A stretch of DNA of 64,000 nt from Pseudomonadota bacterium (lineage in GTDB: Bacteria > Pseudomonadota > Alphaproteobacteria > SP197): contig JBCCIS010000005.1 in the NCBI GenBank assembly GCA_039028155.1, positions 62,001 to 126,000 of the forward strand, read 5' to 3'. The position numbers were made by a program, and so were the translations under genes. The first letter of the stretch is position 1, and every line of letters starts with the position of its first letter. Positions 25,984-34,782 of this stretch are shown piece after piece. The notes below the pieces were generated by a model, which was not told where the DNA came from, did not search any database, and was given only the letters and a program-made list of their open reading frames with translations.

Positions 25984-26027
25984 CCCACACCGGCTTTGCG
26001 GGCCTAGCCTGCAGGGCCGGTGATGGG
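25984..26027 (+). other. Long GC-rich hairpin between binding-protein and permease genes
   Basis: The arms 25988-26002 and 26008-26022 pair over 15 positions (12 Watson-Crick, 3 G-U) around a 5-base loop, and the stem extends four further pairs after a one-base bulge. No T-run follows. Such hairpins after periplasmic binding-protein genes commonly stabilise the upstream mRNA against exonucleases. Confidence 0.6.
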
Positions 26028-26086
26028 TGCCTCCTCGTGTGTCCGGTCCCGGCGCACCGCGCGTTCCATCCAGGAGGACTGACCTG

Positions 26087-26875
26087 ATGGCCCTCAGATC
26101 GGCGCTGTTCGCCTATCGTGGCGAATCCTCGCCCCGCACCGACCTCATCTTGGCGGTCGTTGCCTTGGCCGGCTTCTTCGTCATCTGGTACCTGATTTCG
26201 GCCTTCGAAATCGTGCCGCAGCGGTTCCTGCCGACCCCGATCGATGTCGTTGCGGCGTTGTGGACTATGCTGACGGTCAACAACTTCATCGAGGATATCT
26301 GGATCTCGGTGGCGCGTGTCTGGGGCGCGTTCGCACTTTCCGTCGTGTTCGCCGTGCCGATTGGCATCTGGATGAGCAGCTATCGCATCGTCGGCACGCT
26401 GATCGAACCGGTTGTCGACTTCATCCGCTACCTGCCGGTACCAGCACTTGTGCCGCTCTTGATCATCTGGTTCGGCATCGGCGAGGCGTCGAAGATCGCG
26501 GTTCTGTTCATGGGCACGTTCTTCCAGCTCGTCCTGCTCGTCGCCGATGATGCCAAGCGCGTGCCCAAGGAGTTCATCGAGATCGGCTATACGCTCGGCG
26601 GCAAGCCGCGCAACATCACCAAGGACATCGTGTTTCGCTCGATGATGCCGAACCTGGTCGACAACCTCCGGATCACACTGGGCTGGTGTTGGACCTGGAT
26701 CATCGTCGCCGAGATCGTTGCGGCCAACAGCGGCATCGGCCACGCCATCTGGTCGATGCGCCGGTTCCTCAAGACGCCGGAGGTGATGGCCGGCATCCTG
26801 ACCATCGGCATTATCGGCTTGGTGACCGATCAGCTGATCCGCGTCGCCCATCGCCGTTACTTCCGATACTTGTAG
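26087..26875 (+). CDS. ABC transporter permease (SsuC/TauC type)
   Basis: A 262-residue inner-membrane permease with about six membrane segments (first near residues 22-42). The cytoplasmic coupling segment EIGYTLGGKPRNITKDIVF around 165-183 is the EAA-like loop that contacts the ATPase. The ATG has AGGAGG eight bases upstream; a longer frame is not supported. The gene overlaps no neighbour and is followed after nine bases by the ATPase gene. It forms a homodimeric channel with the NMT1-type binding protein. Confidence 0.9.
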   Translation: MALRSALFAYRGESSPRTDLILAVVALAGFFVIWYLISAFEIVPQRFLPTPIDVVAALWTMLTVNNFIEDIWISVARVWGAFALSVVFAVPIGIWMSSYRIVGTLIEPVVDFIRYLPVPALVPLLIIWFGIGEASKIAVLFMGTFFQLVLLVADDAKRVPKEFIEIGYTLGGKPRNITKDIVFRSMMPNLVDNLRITLGWCWTWIIVAEIVAANSGIGHAIWSMRRFLKTPEVMAGILTIGIIGLVTDQLIRVAHRRYFRYL

Positions 26876-26884
26876 GAGCGCGTG

Positions 26885-27697
26885 ATGGTCGACTCTTCCA
26901 CATTTGTTGATGTGCGCGGCGTCTCGAAGACCTTCGAGACGGGCGGCCGCAATACAGAACCCATTGCCGTCATCAACAACGTTTCAATGACCTTGGCGGA
27001 GGGCGAGTTTGTCGTCTATCTGGGGCCTTCCGGCTGCGGCAAGACGACATTGATGCGCGTTGTCGGCGGGCTGGAGACCGCGACGTCAGGCGAGGTCCTG
27101 CTGGCCGGCGAAAAGGTCACCGGTCCCGATCGGCGCAAAGGCATGGTGTTCCAGACCTACACGTCGTTTCCCTGGTTGACCGTGTCCGAGAACATCCAGT
27201 TCGGCACCAAGTACCGCACCGATATTCCACCGAAGCAGAAGCAGGAGATTGCCGACCACTACCTTGATCTCGTCGGTCTCAATAAGTTCGCCGACTTTCA
27301 CGTCAATCGGATCTCCGGCGGCATGCGTCAGCGCGTCGCCATCGCGCGCACACTGGCGGCCGAGCCCGATATTCTGTTGATGGACGAGCCGTTCGGCGCG
27401 CTTGACGCACAGACGCGCGAACATCTGCAGGTCCAGATGCGCGAGATTTCGCGGATCGAGAACAAGACCGTGATCTTCGTGACCCACGACGTCGAGGAGG
27501 CGATCTTCCTGGCCGATCGAATCGTGATCTTCTCCGCGCGCCCGGCAACGATCGTCGAGGAAATCGACGTGATGCAGAAACTGCCGGTTCACCGCGATAT
27601 GACGACCAAGGAGACCGAAGACTTCTTTCACCTGCGCAATCATGTACGCGACACAATGCGCCACTTGGAGACGGATGACGATGCGGTGGATGTCTAG
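26885..27697 (+). CDS. ABC transporter ATP-binding protein (SsuB/TauB type)
   Basis: A 270-residue ATPase. Walker A is GPSGCGKTT near residue 48, the signature ISGGMRQRVAIARTLA near 140, Walker B ILLMDEPFGALD near 160 and the H-loop FVTHDVEEA near 195, all intact. It powers the permease encoded just upstream. I start at ATG 26885, where AGGAG is at six bases, rather than the GTG one codon earlier. It is the third gene of the importer operon; an SDR gene follows after nine bases. Confidence 0.92.
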   Translation: MVDSSTFVDVRGVSKTFETGGRNTEPIAVINNVSMTLAEGEFVVYLGPSGCGKTTLMRVVGGLETATSGEVLLAGEKVTGPDRRKGMVFQTYTSFPWLTVSENIQFGTKYRTDIPPKQKQEIADHYLDLVGLNKFADFHVNRISGGMRQRVAIARTLAAEPDILLMDEPFGALDAQTREHLQVQMREISRIENKTVIFVTHDVEEAIFLADRIVIFSARPATIVEEIDVMQKLPVHRDMTTKETEDFFHLRNHVRDTMRHLETDDDAVDV

Positions 27698-27706
27698 GTA
27701 ACTGAC

Positions 27707-28483
27707 ATGGCGACGATGGGACTCAAAGGCAAGAAGGTTGTGATCACCGGCGGTAGCCGCGGGATCGGTTTGGGCATCGCTGAGGGGTTCGCCGGCGCCG
27801 GCTGCGATCTAACCCTGATCGCTCTGGATGATGAGGTCGAGGAGGTTGCCCAGCAGTTGGCCGACAAGTACGGCTGCCCCGCATGCGGCTTTTTGTGTGA
27901 CATCACCGACCGGAGCAGCCTGGATGCCGTGACCCAGCAGATCGACCGGGTCGATGTCCTGGTCAACAATGCCGGCTTGGAATTGATCACGCCGATCGAG
28001 GATGATGATCCGGAGATCGAGGAGACCTTCCGGCGTATCGTCGACATCAATGTCATGGGGACCTACTACGTCACGCGGCGCTGCCTGCCGAAAATACCGG
28101 ACGGCGGGCGCATCATCATGACCGCATCACAGTGGGCCAAGTCGGCGGTCGGCGAGTTCAGTGCCTATAGCGCATCGAAACACGCCAATCTGGGTTTCAT
28201 GCGCAGCCTGGCCAAGGAACTGGGGCCGCGCGGCATCAGCGTCAACGCGGTCTGCCCGGGCTGGGTCCGCACCATCGCCAGCATGCGCTCGCTGGCCGCC
28301 ATGGCGCGCCGCGCCGACCAGGCCGAAAGCGAGCTGTTGGACGAGATTGTTGGCGCCCAGGCGTTTCCTGGTCTGATGGAACCGCACGAGATGGCGGATA
28401 CCTATCTGTTCCTGGCGTCGGACGCCGCGCGCAACATCACCGGCCAGGCGATTACCGTCGACCGCGGCGACCTGCTGATCTGA
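27707..28483 (+). CDS. Short-chain dehydrogenase/reductase
   Basis: A 258-residue classical SDR. TGGSRGIG (residues 14-21) is the NAD(P) motif, LVNNAGLEL the structural NAG, and the catalytic YxxxK is Y154/K158 in YSASKHA with a serine in TASQW near 142. It ends GQAITVDRGDLLI, typical of 3-oxoacyl-ACP reductase-like SDRs. As the fourth gene of the importer operon it probably oxidises or reduces the imported compound or a first breakdown product; the alcohol/ketone specificity is unknown. Confidence 0.9.
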   Translation: MATMGLKGKKVVITGGSRGIGLGIAEGFAGAGCDLTLIALDDEVEEVAQQLADKYGCPACGFLCDITDRSSLDAVTQQIDRVDVLVNNAGLELITPIEDDDPEIEETFRRIVDINVMGTYYVTRRCLPKIPDGGRIIMTASQWAKSAVGEFSAYSASKHANLGFMRSLAKELGPRGISVNAVCPGWVRTIASMRSLAAMARRADQAESELLDEIVGAQAFPGLMEPHEMADTYLFLASDAARNITGQAITVDRGDLLI

Positions 28484-28502
28484 CCTGCTCCCAATCTATG
28501 AG

Positions 28503-28565
28503 TAGAGCGGATTCACCTGTCCTGATGTCATCGCGAAGCGAATCCATCAAACGGTATCCGCTCTA
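28503..28565. repeat. Palindromic intergenic element between convergent genes
   Basis: TAGAGCGGAT (28503-28512) and its exact inverse (28556-28565) flank a 43-base interior that holds further internal complementarity (GGATTC with GAATCC near 28538, and ACC with GGT). Such palindromes starting TAGAGC are common dispersed intergenic repeats in alphaproteobacteria. It lies between the convergent SDR and glycerate kinase genes and could also work as a bidirectional transcription stop. Confidence 0.6.
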
Positions 28566-28569
28566 GGGT

Positions 28570-29931
28570 TCAGACGCCGATCACGACCAGTTTCAGATCG
28601 TTGACATTGGTGCCGGTCGCGCCGGTAACGATCAGCGACCCCATGGTGGCCAACGCCGCGGTCGCGTCGTGGCGGCGCAGGACGTCATCAAGGTCCAAGC
28701 CCGCGGCTCTAGCGCGTGTCAGGCTGGCGCCGTCGACCAGGCCGCCCGCTGCGTCGGACGGGCCGTCCGTACCGTCCGTGTCGATGCCCAGCAACGCGAC
28801 GTTCTCAAGACCGTCCAGATAAAGCGCGCCGGCCACGGCGAACTCCTGGTTGGGACCACCGATACCGTGTTCGCTATCGATGGTCACCGTGGTTTCGCCG
28901 CCGCCGATCAGAACGCAGGGTGCGGGAAGCGGATGACCGCTCAGCCGGACCTCGCGCGCGATGGCTGAGAGGGTTCGTCCGAGTTCCCGGCTTTCCCCCT
29001 CGAACGCCGTCGACAGCAGGAGTGAGTTGAATCCGAGCGACTCGGCACGACGGGCCGCAGCGTGGCAGGCGGCATCGGCGGCGACGAGAATATGGTCGAT
29101 CCGGTCGAGATGGGCCAAATCGGCTTCCTTCGGCGTTTCGTCCGACGGCCCGGCGTTTTTTAGATAGTCGGCGATCGAGGCCGGAATGGACTGCCACAGC
29201 CCGTACTTGTCGAGCGTAAGCCGCGCGTCGTCGAGGGTCGCCGTATCCGGGACCGTCGGGTCGGTGATGTAGTCGAGCGCATCGCCGATGACGTCGGAGA
29301 CGGTCAGATTGATCAAGATCGTTCCGGCCGGTAACGCGGCGGCCAGACGACCGCCTTTGACCGTGCTGACATGTTTGCGCACCGCGTTGATCTCACGAAT
29401 GTTGGCACCGCATGTCAGCAGTTTGCGACTAAGCGCCTTCTTGTCGTCGAGGGAGACGCCGGGAACGGGGGAGACGAACAAGGCGGAGCTGCCGCCCGTT
29501 ACGGCCGCAATGACCACGTCGCCCGGCCGCACGGCCTGCAGCAGCTCGACCGTACGCTTGGCGCCTTCCAGGGACATCTCATCCGGGACGGGATGGGCGG
29601 CAAGCGCGAGATCGATGTGCGTCAGGCTGCCCTCTTGACCGGCCTTGCAAACGACCAGGCTGGCGTCGATGCGCTCGCCCAGCAGGTCGTCAAGGACCTT
29701 GGCAATGGGATAGGTCGCCTTGCCCGTGCCGATGACGAAGACTTGGCGTCCATCGAGATCGATGGCGCGATCGCCGACGATAAGCGTGCTGCCTTGAAGA
29801 GACAGCAGGTTCGCGGCTGCGACGCCGGGATCCGATGCTGCTAATGCGTGATCGACAAGATCCAGCACGGCCTGGCGCGCCGGATTGGCTGCATCATCCA
29901 GCGTATCGCGGTTGCTGATAAACGACCTCAT
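28570..29931 (-). CDS. Glycerate 2-kinase (type II, MOFRL family)
   Basis: A 453-residue class II glycerate kinase. The N-terminal DUF4147 domain has VIGTGKATYPIAKVLDDLL near 67-85 and TGGSSALFVSPVPG near 147; the C-terminal MOFRL domain has CVLIGGGETTVTI and GTDGTDGPSDAAGGLVDGAS. It makes 2-phosphoglycerate from D-glycerate. The gene lies 33 bases downstream of the enolase paralogue on the same strand, so its product could in principle feed, or be made together with, that enzyme's product. It may act on a related hydroxy acid. Confidence 0.88.
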   Translation of the reverse strand: MRSFISNRDTLDDAANPARQAVLDLVDHALAASDPGVAAANLLSLQGSTLIVGDRAIDLDGRQVFVIGTGKATYPIAKVLDDLLGERIDASLVVCKAGQEGSLTHIDLALAAHPVPDEMSLEGAKRTVELLQAVRPGDVVIAAVTGGSSALFVSPVPGVSLDDKKALSRKLLTCGANIREINAVRKHVSTVKGGRLAAALPAGTILINLTVSDVIGDALDYITDPTVPDTATLDDARLTLDKYGLWQSIPASIADYLKNAGPSDETPKEADLAHLDRIDHILVAADAACHAAARRAESLGFNSLLLSTAFEGESRELGRTLSAIAREVRLSGHPLPAPCVLIGGGETTVTIDSEHGIGGPNQEFAVAGALYLDGLENVALLGIDTDGTDGPSDAAGGLVDGASLTRARAAGLDLDDVLRRHDATAALATMGSLIVTGATGTNVNDLKLVVIGV

Positions 29932-29964
29932 GATCGAACAGCACGTCGTGCGGTCGGCCGGGCC

Positions 29965-31248
29965 TTAGCCAGGCCGATGAAAGCCGTGCCCGGCGTACAC
30001 CGATGTCGTGCCGAGCTCTTCTTCGATCAACAGCAGGCGATTGTGCTTGGCTGTGCGTTCGCCGCGCACCGGCATGCCGGTCTTGATCTGGCCGCTGTCG
30101 AGCGCGACCACGAGATCGGAGATCAACGGATCCTCGGTCTCGCCGGATCGCTCGGAGACCTGCACGCCGTAGCCGTGGCGGTAGGCGAAACCGGCGGCAT
30201 CAAGCGCCTCGCTCAGCGAGCCGATCTGGTTGACCTTAAACAGCATGGCATTGGCGGCGCCGATATCCACGCCCAGCTTCAGCCGCTCCACATTGGTGAC
30301 GAACAAATCGTCGCCGACGATCTGCGTCTGCGGCAGCTCGGCGGTCACCTTGACGAAACCCTCCAGGTCGTCTTCGTCCAACGGGTCTTCCATGGAACCA
30401 AGGGGATACTTGGCGGCGACCTGCTTGTAGAGATCGATCAGGGCGTCGCGGTCGTAGTCGGTATTGTCGAGCACATAAACATCGCGCTCTTTGTCGAACC
30501 AGTGGGTCGACGCGCAATCCATACCGTAGACAATGTCTTCGCCGAAGCCCGCGCGATAACCGGCTGCATCGCAGGCGCGCTGCATGAACTCGAAAGGTTC
30601 CCAGATGCCGCGCATGGGTGTGGCAAAGCCGCCTTCATCGCCGGTATTGGTGGCGAGGATACCGTACTTTTCGATGACGATATCGCGCAGCGCCTCGTTG
30701 ATCTCGGTGGTGACCTGCAGCGCGTGGGCGTAGCTCTCCGCGCCGACGGGCATGATGATGAACTCCTGGATCTCCAGGTCGTTGGCGGTCAGCTTGCCGC
30801 CGTTGAGGCAGTTCATCAGCGGTACCGGCAAGATACGGCTGATCGGGTTGATGTAGCGATAAAGCGGCACGCCACTGACCTCGGCGCCGGCGCGCGCGAC
30901 CGCCAGGGACACGCCCAGAATGGCGTTGGCGCCCAATCGGTTCTTGTTGGGCGTGCCGTCCAGTTCACACATCACCTGATCGATCCGGCGCTGCTCGGTA
31001 ACATCCATGCCCAGGATGGCTTCGGCAATCTCACCCATGACGTTGGCGACGGCCTGGCGGACGCCCTGGCCGAAATAGCGGTTGCCGCCATCGTGCAGGA
31101 CGCGAGCTTCGTGGGTGCCGGTTGAGCGGCCCTGGGGCACGTCGGCTCGCCCGGCCAGCATCCCGTCAACCGAGACATCGACCTGGACGGTCGGCCAGCC
31201 TCGGCAATCGATGATTTCGCGTGCTTTGACGTCGGTGATTTCGTTCAT
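29965..31248 (-). CDS. Enolase paralogue with altered active site
   Basis: A 427-residue protein collinear with enolase. Metal ligands D244, E287 and D313/D314, the acid E205 in TGDEGG, E162 in QEF, the catalytic base K338 in FKVNQIG and K389 in GQIKTG are kept. Three conserved positions are not: the loop GASTG is GRSTG (R41), the histidine of NGGxHA is L153, and the histidine of SHRSGET is E366. Those histidines (His159 and His370/373 in E. coli and yeast) contact the substrate phosphate and hydroxyl. So it may not be an ordinary glycolytic enolase. It sits between ureohydrolase and glycerate kinase genes, which suits a role in degrading a hydroxy acid. Alignment errors near the loop are unlikely because flanking residues match. 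Confidence 0.85.
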   Translation of the reverse strand: MNEITDVKAREIIDCRGWPTVQVDVSVDGMLAGRADVPQGRSTGTHEARVLHDGGNRYFGQGVRQAVANVMGEIAEAILGMDVTEQRRIDQVMCELDGTPNKNRLGANAILGVSLAVARAGAEVSGVPLYRYINPISRILPVPLMNCLNGGKLTANDLEIQEFIIMPVGAESYAHALQVTTEINEALRDIVIEKYGILATNTGDEGGFATPMRGIWEPFEFMQRACDAAGYRAGFGEDIVYGMDCASTHWFDKERDVYVLDNTDYDRDALIDLYKQVAAKYPLGSMEDPLDEDDLEGFVKVTAELPQTQIVGDDLFVTNVERLKLGVDIGAANAMLFKVNQIGSLSEALDAAGFAYRHGYGVQVSERSGETEDPLISDLVVALDSGQIKTGMPVRGERTAKHNRLLLIEEELGTTSVYAGHGFHRPG

Positions 31249-31335
31249 GGCTGTGTCTTTCGCATTCGGTGATGGCGAACCAGCAACAAAGGCGGTTCGC
31301 AGAACTGTTGGGCCAGAGCCCGGACGGTGGTTAAT

Positions 31336-32259
31336 CTAGCGCCGCTGGTCAATCGACTCGGCGAGCAAGCATAAGAGTTCATACATCATGGTGGCGCCGA
31401 CCAGAGCGGTATTGCCGCTGGGGTCGAACGGCGGCGAGACCTCGACGAGGTCGGCGCCGCGCAGGTCGAGGCCGCGCAGGCCGCGCAGCAGTTTCTGGGC
31501 TTCGATCGGCATGATACCGCCGACCTCAGGCGTGCCGGTGCCCGGCGCGAAAGCGGGATCCAAGGCGTCGATATCGAACGAGATATAGGTTGGTCCGTCG
31601 CCGACAACGCGGCGCGCCTCGGCGATCACGTTGTCGACGCCGATCTCGGCAAACTCCTCCATGAAGATCACGCGCATGCCGCTGTCGATCGAGTACTGCC
31701 AGCCCTCGGCGGTATTTTGGGCACCGCGAATGCCGATCTGCACCGTACGCTTGGGGTCAAGCAGACCGTCCTCGACGGAGCGTCGGAAGGGTGCGCCATG
31801 GGTGAACTTGGAGCCTAGGAACTCGTCCCACGTATCGGTGTGGGCGTCGATATGGATCATGCCGACCGGCTGCTCGGCGGCAATGCCGCCGAAAATCGGA
31901 TAGGTGATCGAGTGATCGCCGCCTGCCGACAGCGGCACCACGCCCTTTGCGTGCAGGTGGCCATAGAAGTCGCGGATATCGGCAATCACCGCTTCAATCT
32001 CGAACACCCGGCTAAGCGGTATGTCACCGGCGTCGACGACCTTGCATAAATCGTAAGGGTTGACCCGCGTGACATGATGGATCGCGCGCATCAGGCTCGA
32101 CTGGTTGCGGATTTCCCGCGGACCATGGCGCGCGCCCGGCCGGTTGGTCAGGGCGCCGTCATAGGGCACACCGATCATGGCGATGTCGACATCGTCGAAA
32201 TCGGTTGCCAGCGGCGCACGCATGAAGGTCGGGATCTCGGTATAGCGCGGCGCGGTCAT
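31336..32259 (-). CDS. Ureohydrolase (agmatinase/guanidinobutyrase family)
   Basis: A 307-residue arginase-family enzyme. The two-metal ligands are complete: H116 in GGDHS, D138/H140/D142 in DAHTD, and D229/D231 in SFDIDALDP, followed by PGTGTPEVGG. It releases urea from a guanidino compound; specificity residues do not identify agmatine over guanidinobutyrate or guanidinopropionate. I start at ATG 32259. A TTG at 32310 would add 17 residues without any ribosome site. It is the first gene of a minus-strand operon with the enolase paralogue and glycerate kinase and is divergent from a LysR gene, its likely regulator. Confidence 0.88.
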   Translation of the reverse strand: MTAPRYTEIPTFMRAPLATDFDDVDIAMIGVPYDGALTNRPGARHGPREIRNQSSLMRAIHHVTRVNPYDLCKVVDAGDIPLSRVFEIEAVIADIRDFYGHLHAKGVVPLSAGGDHSITYPIFGGIAAEQPVGMIHIDAHTDTWDEFLGSKFTHGAPFRRSVEDGLLDPKRTVQIGIRGAQNTAEGWQYSIDSGMRVIFMEEFAEIGVDNVIAEARRVVGDGPTYISFDIDALDPAFAPGTGTPEVGGIMPIEAQKLLRGLRGLDLRGADLVEVSPPFDPSGNTALVGATMMYELLCLLAESIDQRR

Positions 32260-32418
32260 CGGATCGCGGCGTTGGTCGCTGTTCGACGTCACCGGCTTGA
32301 AACTCCCCAAAATTCAGATTTGACGGGACGATGGTGGCATTGACAATGTGTTGATAAAATCTGATTTAACGCATAATTAATTCAATATCCTTCGAACTGC
32401 GAAACGAGGCTGTTGACG
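32260..32418. promoter_or_regulatory. Divergent control region with CATTG-A-CAATG palindrome
   Basis: The AT-rich 159 bases between the ureohydrolase and LysR genes contain a perfect 11-bp palindrome, CATTGACAATG (32338-32348). A wider inverted repeat, CAGATTT (32315-32321) and AAATCTG (32357-32363), brackets it. The CAATG half also occurs in the palindrome before the related LysR gene at 45691. This is the probable LysR site controlling the operon and the regulator. Confidence 0.6.
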
Positions 32419-33360
32419 ATGCTTCATTCGCTTCATACCCCGGACATCCGCTTGCTGCGGGTGTTCATGACCGTCGTGGAATGCGGTGGGTTCTCCGCCG
32501 CCCAGATCGCGCTCAATGTCGGCCAGTCGACGATTAGCACGCAGATGAGTGATCTGGAAAGCCGGCTCGGCATGCGGCTGTGCCGGCGCGGACGCAGCGG
32601 TTTCGCGCTGACCGAGGACGGCAAATTCGTCTATGAGTCCGCGAAGTCGTTGTTCCGCTCGATCGACCAGTTCACCTCTGCGGTGAATGGCGCGCGCGGT
32701 GGCCTTAGCGGCGAGCTGCGCATCGCCTTTGCCGACGTGCTCTATCGCAACCCGGACTTCCGTCTTGCCCAGGCGATCGCCGTCTTTCTGGAACGCGGCG
32801 CTGATGTGCGTTTCGACCTGAGTACCGCCAACCCGCTCGATATCGAACATGGTGTGCTCGGCGAGCGCTACCATCTGGGGATCCACACCTATCCCAGTCA
32901 CGTGCCGGGCCTGCGCTATTACCCCGCCTTCACCGAGGAGCAGACGCTTTACTGCGGGCGCAAACATCCGTTGTTCGAGCGTGCCAACAAGGGCCGGGTC
33001 AGTCTGGACGACGTCCAGAAGTTCGACTACGTGCAGCGCTCCTATTACGGTGGCGCGCTCTCGACCGGACCTTTCAAACCAGCCAACATCGCCGCCTCGG
33101 CCGACAACATGGAAGCGCTGCTGGTGCTGCTGATGTCCGGCCACTATATCGGCCACCTGCCGACGGCGTGGGCGAACGAGTACGTCACACAAGGCGAACT
33201 GACGCCAGTCCTGGCGAAGAAGTCACGCTATTACACGCTGTTCGAGGTTGCCGTGCGGGTCGGCGGACCACAGTCCATGCTGATCGAGACCTTCCTGTCG
33301 GATCTGCGCGAACTGCTGCCCGGCAACGGTTCGGACAAGTCGCTGGCCAAGGCGGGTTAG
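32419..33360 (+). CDS. LysR-family transcriptional regulator
   Basis: A 313-residue LysR regulator with the helix-turn-helix near residues 12-45 (FMTVVECGGFSAAQIALNVGQSTISTQMSDLESRLG). It is closely similar to the regulator at 45691, sharing VVECxGF, LNxGQSTISxQM and RLCxRGRxGFxLT. I start at ATG 32419 with ACGAGG upstream, not the in-frame TTG two codons earlier. It is divergent from the ureohydrolase-enolase-glycerate kinase operon and just upstream of the nickel-pincer operon, so it may control both. Confidence 0.93.
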   Translation: MLHSLHTPDIRLLRVFMTVVECGGFSAAQIALNVGQSTISTQMSDLESRLGMRLCRRGRSGFALTEDGKFVYESAKSLFRSIDQFTSAVNGARGGLSGELRIAFADVLYRNPDFRLAQAIAVFLERGADVRFDLSTANPLDIEHGVLGERYHLGIHTYPSHVPGLRYYPAFTEEQTLYCGRKHPLFERANKGRVSLDDVQKFDYVQRSYYGGALSTGPFKPANIAASADNMEALLVLLMSGHYIGHLPTAWANEYVTQGELTPVLAKKSRYYTLFEVAVRVGGPQSMLIETFLSDLRELLPGNGSDKSLAKAG

Positions 33361-33489
33361 GTCGGCGGTGCCCGATGTATGGATCGTGAACGCCCTATTC
33401 AGGGGTCTGCGTACCGCTGGCACAATCATGACGCCGGCGGCTTGAAGCTGCGCGGCGCATCCGGCTGACACTAGGTCGAGGAAACAACC

Positions 33490-34752
33490 ATGCTGCCCAC
33501 GGTCGTGCGTGTTCGCCAAGCCATCAAAGCCGACCCGCTCGGTGATATCGACGCTGCCGTCAGCGGGGGCGTTGCCAAGCTCGATCTTGCATCGCGCACG
33601 AAACCCGGCGACACGGTCGCGGTCGGCTGCAGCAGCCGCGGGATCGCCAATTACGGGCAGGTCGTCGCCAGCACGGTGATCGCGCTTAAAGAAGCCGGCC
33701 TCAAACCCTTTCTGTTCCCGGCCATGGGCAGCCACGGCGCGGCGACGGCCGAAGGTCAGCGTCAGGTCCTGATTGGACAGGGGATCGAGCCGGGCGCGCT
33801 GGATGTCACCATCGAGTCGTCGCTGGACTTTGACCAGATCGCCGACCTCGACGACCTCGGTATTCCCGTCCTGATCGACCGCCATGCCAACGGCGCCGAC
33901 CACATCGTCCTGATCAACCGCGTGAAGTCGCACACGGAGTTCACCCACAGCTTCGAAAGCGGCCTGATGAAGATGATGGCGATTGGTATGGGCAAGGAAG
34001 AGGGCGCCACCCTCTATCACAAGGCCTTCATGGTGCATGGTTATGCGCCGGTCATCCGCGCCATCGCCGACACCATCCTCGACAGCGGCAAGATTCTGTT
34101 CGGTGTCGGCATCGTCGAGGACGGGCGTGCGCAGACCGCCGCGATCGACGTGTTGGCGGCCGACGAGCTGGTCGCCGGCGAGGAGGCGCTGTTGCGCCAG
34201 TCCAAGGCGTTCGAGCCGCGCCTGCCACTCGACGACATCGACGTGCTGCTGATCGACGAGATGGGCAAGGATATCTCCGGCTCCGGTTTCGATACCAAGG
34301 TGGTCGGGCGCATCAATATGCCGCTGGTGACGGAGGACCCGGAAACGCCGCGCATCAAACGTATCGTCGTCTGCGATCTGACTGCGGCCTCGGCCGGTAA
34401 CGCGGATGGCGTCGGCAGCGCCGACTTCATCACCAAACGCCTCTACGACAAGATCGATATCAAGGCGCTCTACGTGAACGCTATTGCCGGCTCCGAACCG
34501 GAGCACGCGCGCATTCCCATGGTCATGGAAACGGCGCGTGAAGCGACGGCAGCGGCGGCCGGGTCGGTCGGCCTAGTCGCTACCGACGACCTCAGGCTGG
34601 TGCGCATCCGCAACACCTTGCGTCTGGAGGAGATCGACGTGTCGACGGCGTGCCTGACGGACCTCGCCGGTAAGCCCGATGTCACGGTGATGGGTGAGCC
34701 GGGCGCGCTCGATTTCGGCGCCGATGATGAACTCCTGCCATTTGATGGTTAA
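33490..34752 (+). CDS. LarA-like nickel-pincer racemase/epimerase homologue (DUF2088 family)
   Basis: A 420-residue LarA/DUF2088-family protein. Conserved positions seen are H82 in AMGSHGAATAEGQ, K146/H148/H153 in NRVKSHTEFTHSFESG, K161 in GLMKMMAIG and H177. In LarA these correspond to the histidines and the cofactor-bound lysine; the exact pairing with LarA numbering is inferred. It heads an operon with larC, larE and larB. LarA homologues racemise or epimerise various alpha-hydroxy acids (lactate, malate, gluconate and others); the arginine-like substrate contacts differ, so the acid is unknown. GAGGAAACAACC precedes the ATG. Confidence 0.8.
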   Translation: MLPTVVRVRQAIKADPLGDIDAAVSGGVAKLDLASRTKPGDTVAVGCSSRGIANYGQVVASTVIALKEAGLKPFLFPAMGSHGAATAEGQRQVLIGQGIEPGALDVTIESSLDFDQIADLDDLGIPVLIDRHANGADHIVLINRVKSHTEFTHSFESGLMKMMAIGMGKEEGATLYHKAFMVHGYAPVIRAIADTILDSGKILFGVGIVEDGRAQTAAIDVLAADELVAGEEALLRQSKAFEPRLPLDDIDVLLIDEMGKDISGSGFDTKVVGRINMPLVTEDPETPRIKRIVVCDLTAASAGNADGVGSADFITKRLYDKIDIKALYVNAIAGSEPEHARIPMVMETAREATAAAAGSVGLVATDDLRLVRIRNTLRLEEIDVSTACLTDLAGKPDVTVMGEPGALDFGADDELLPFDG

Positions 34753-34782
34753 GCTCGTGCGGTACCTGTTCGGCAACACCGC

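Noticed and set aside
29965-31248. A simple frameshift or sequencing error as cause of the altered enolase residues
   Set aside because: The reading frame is continuous, and conserved blocks on both sides of each changed residue align without gaps.
33388-33406. A small CCCT/AGGG hairpin after the LysR gene at 32419
   Set aside because: Only about 4-5 pairs and no T-run; too weak for a terminator.
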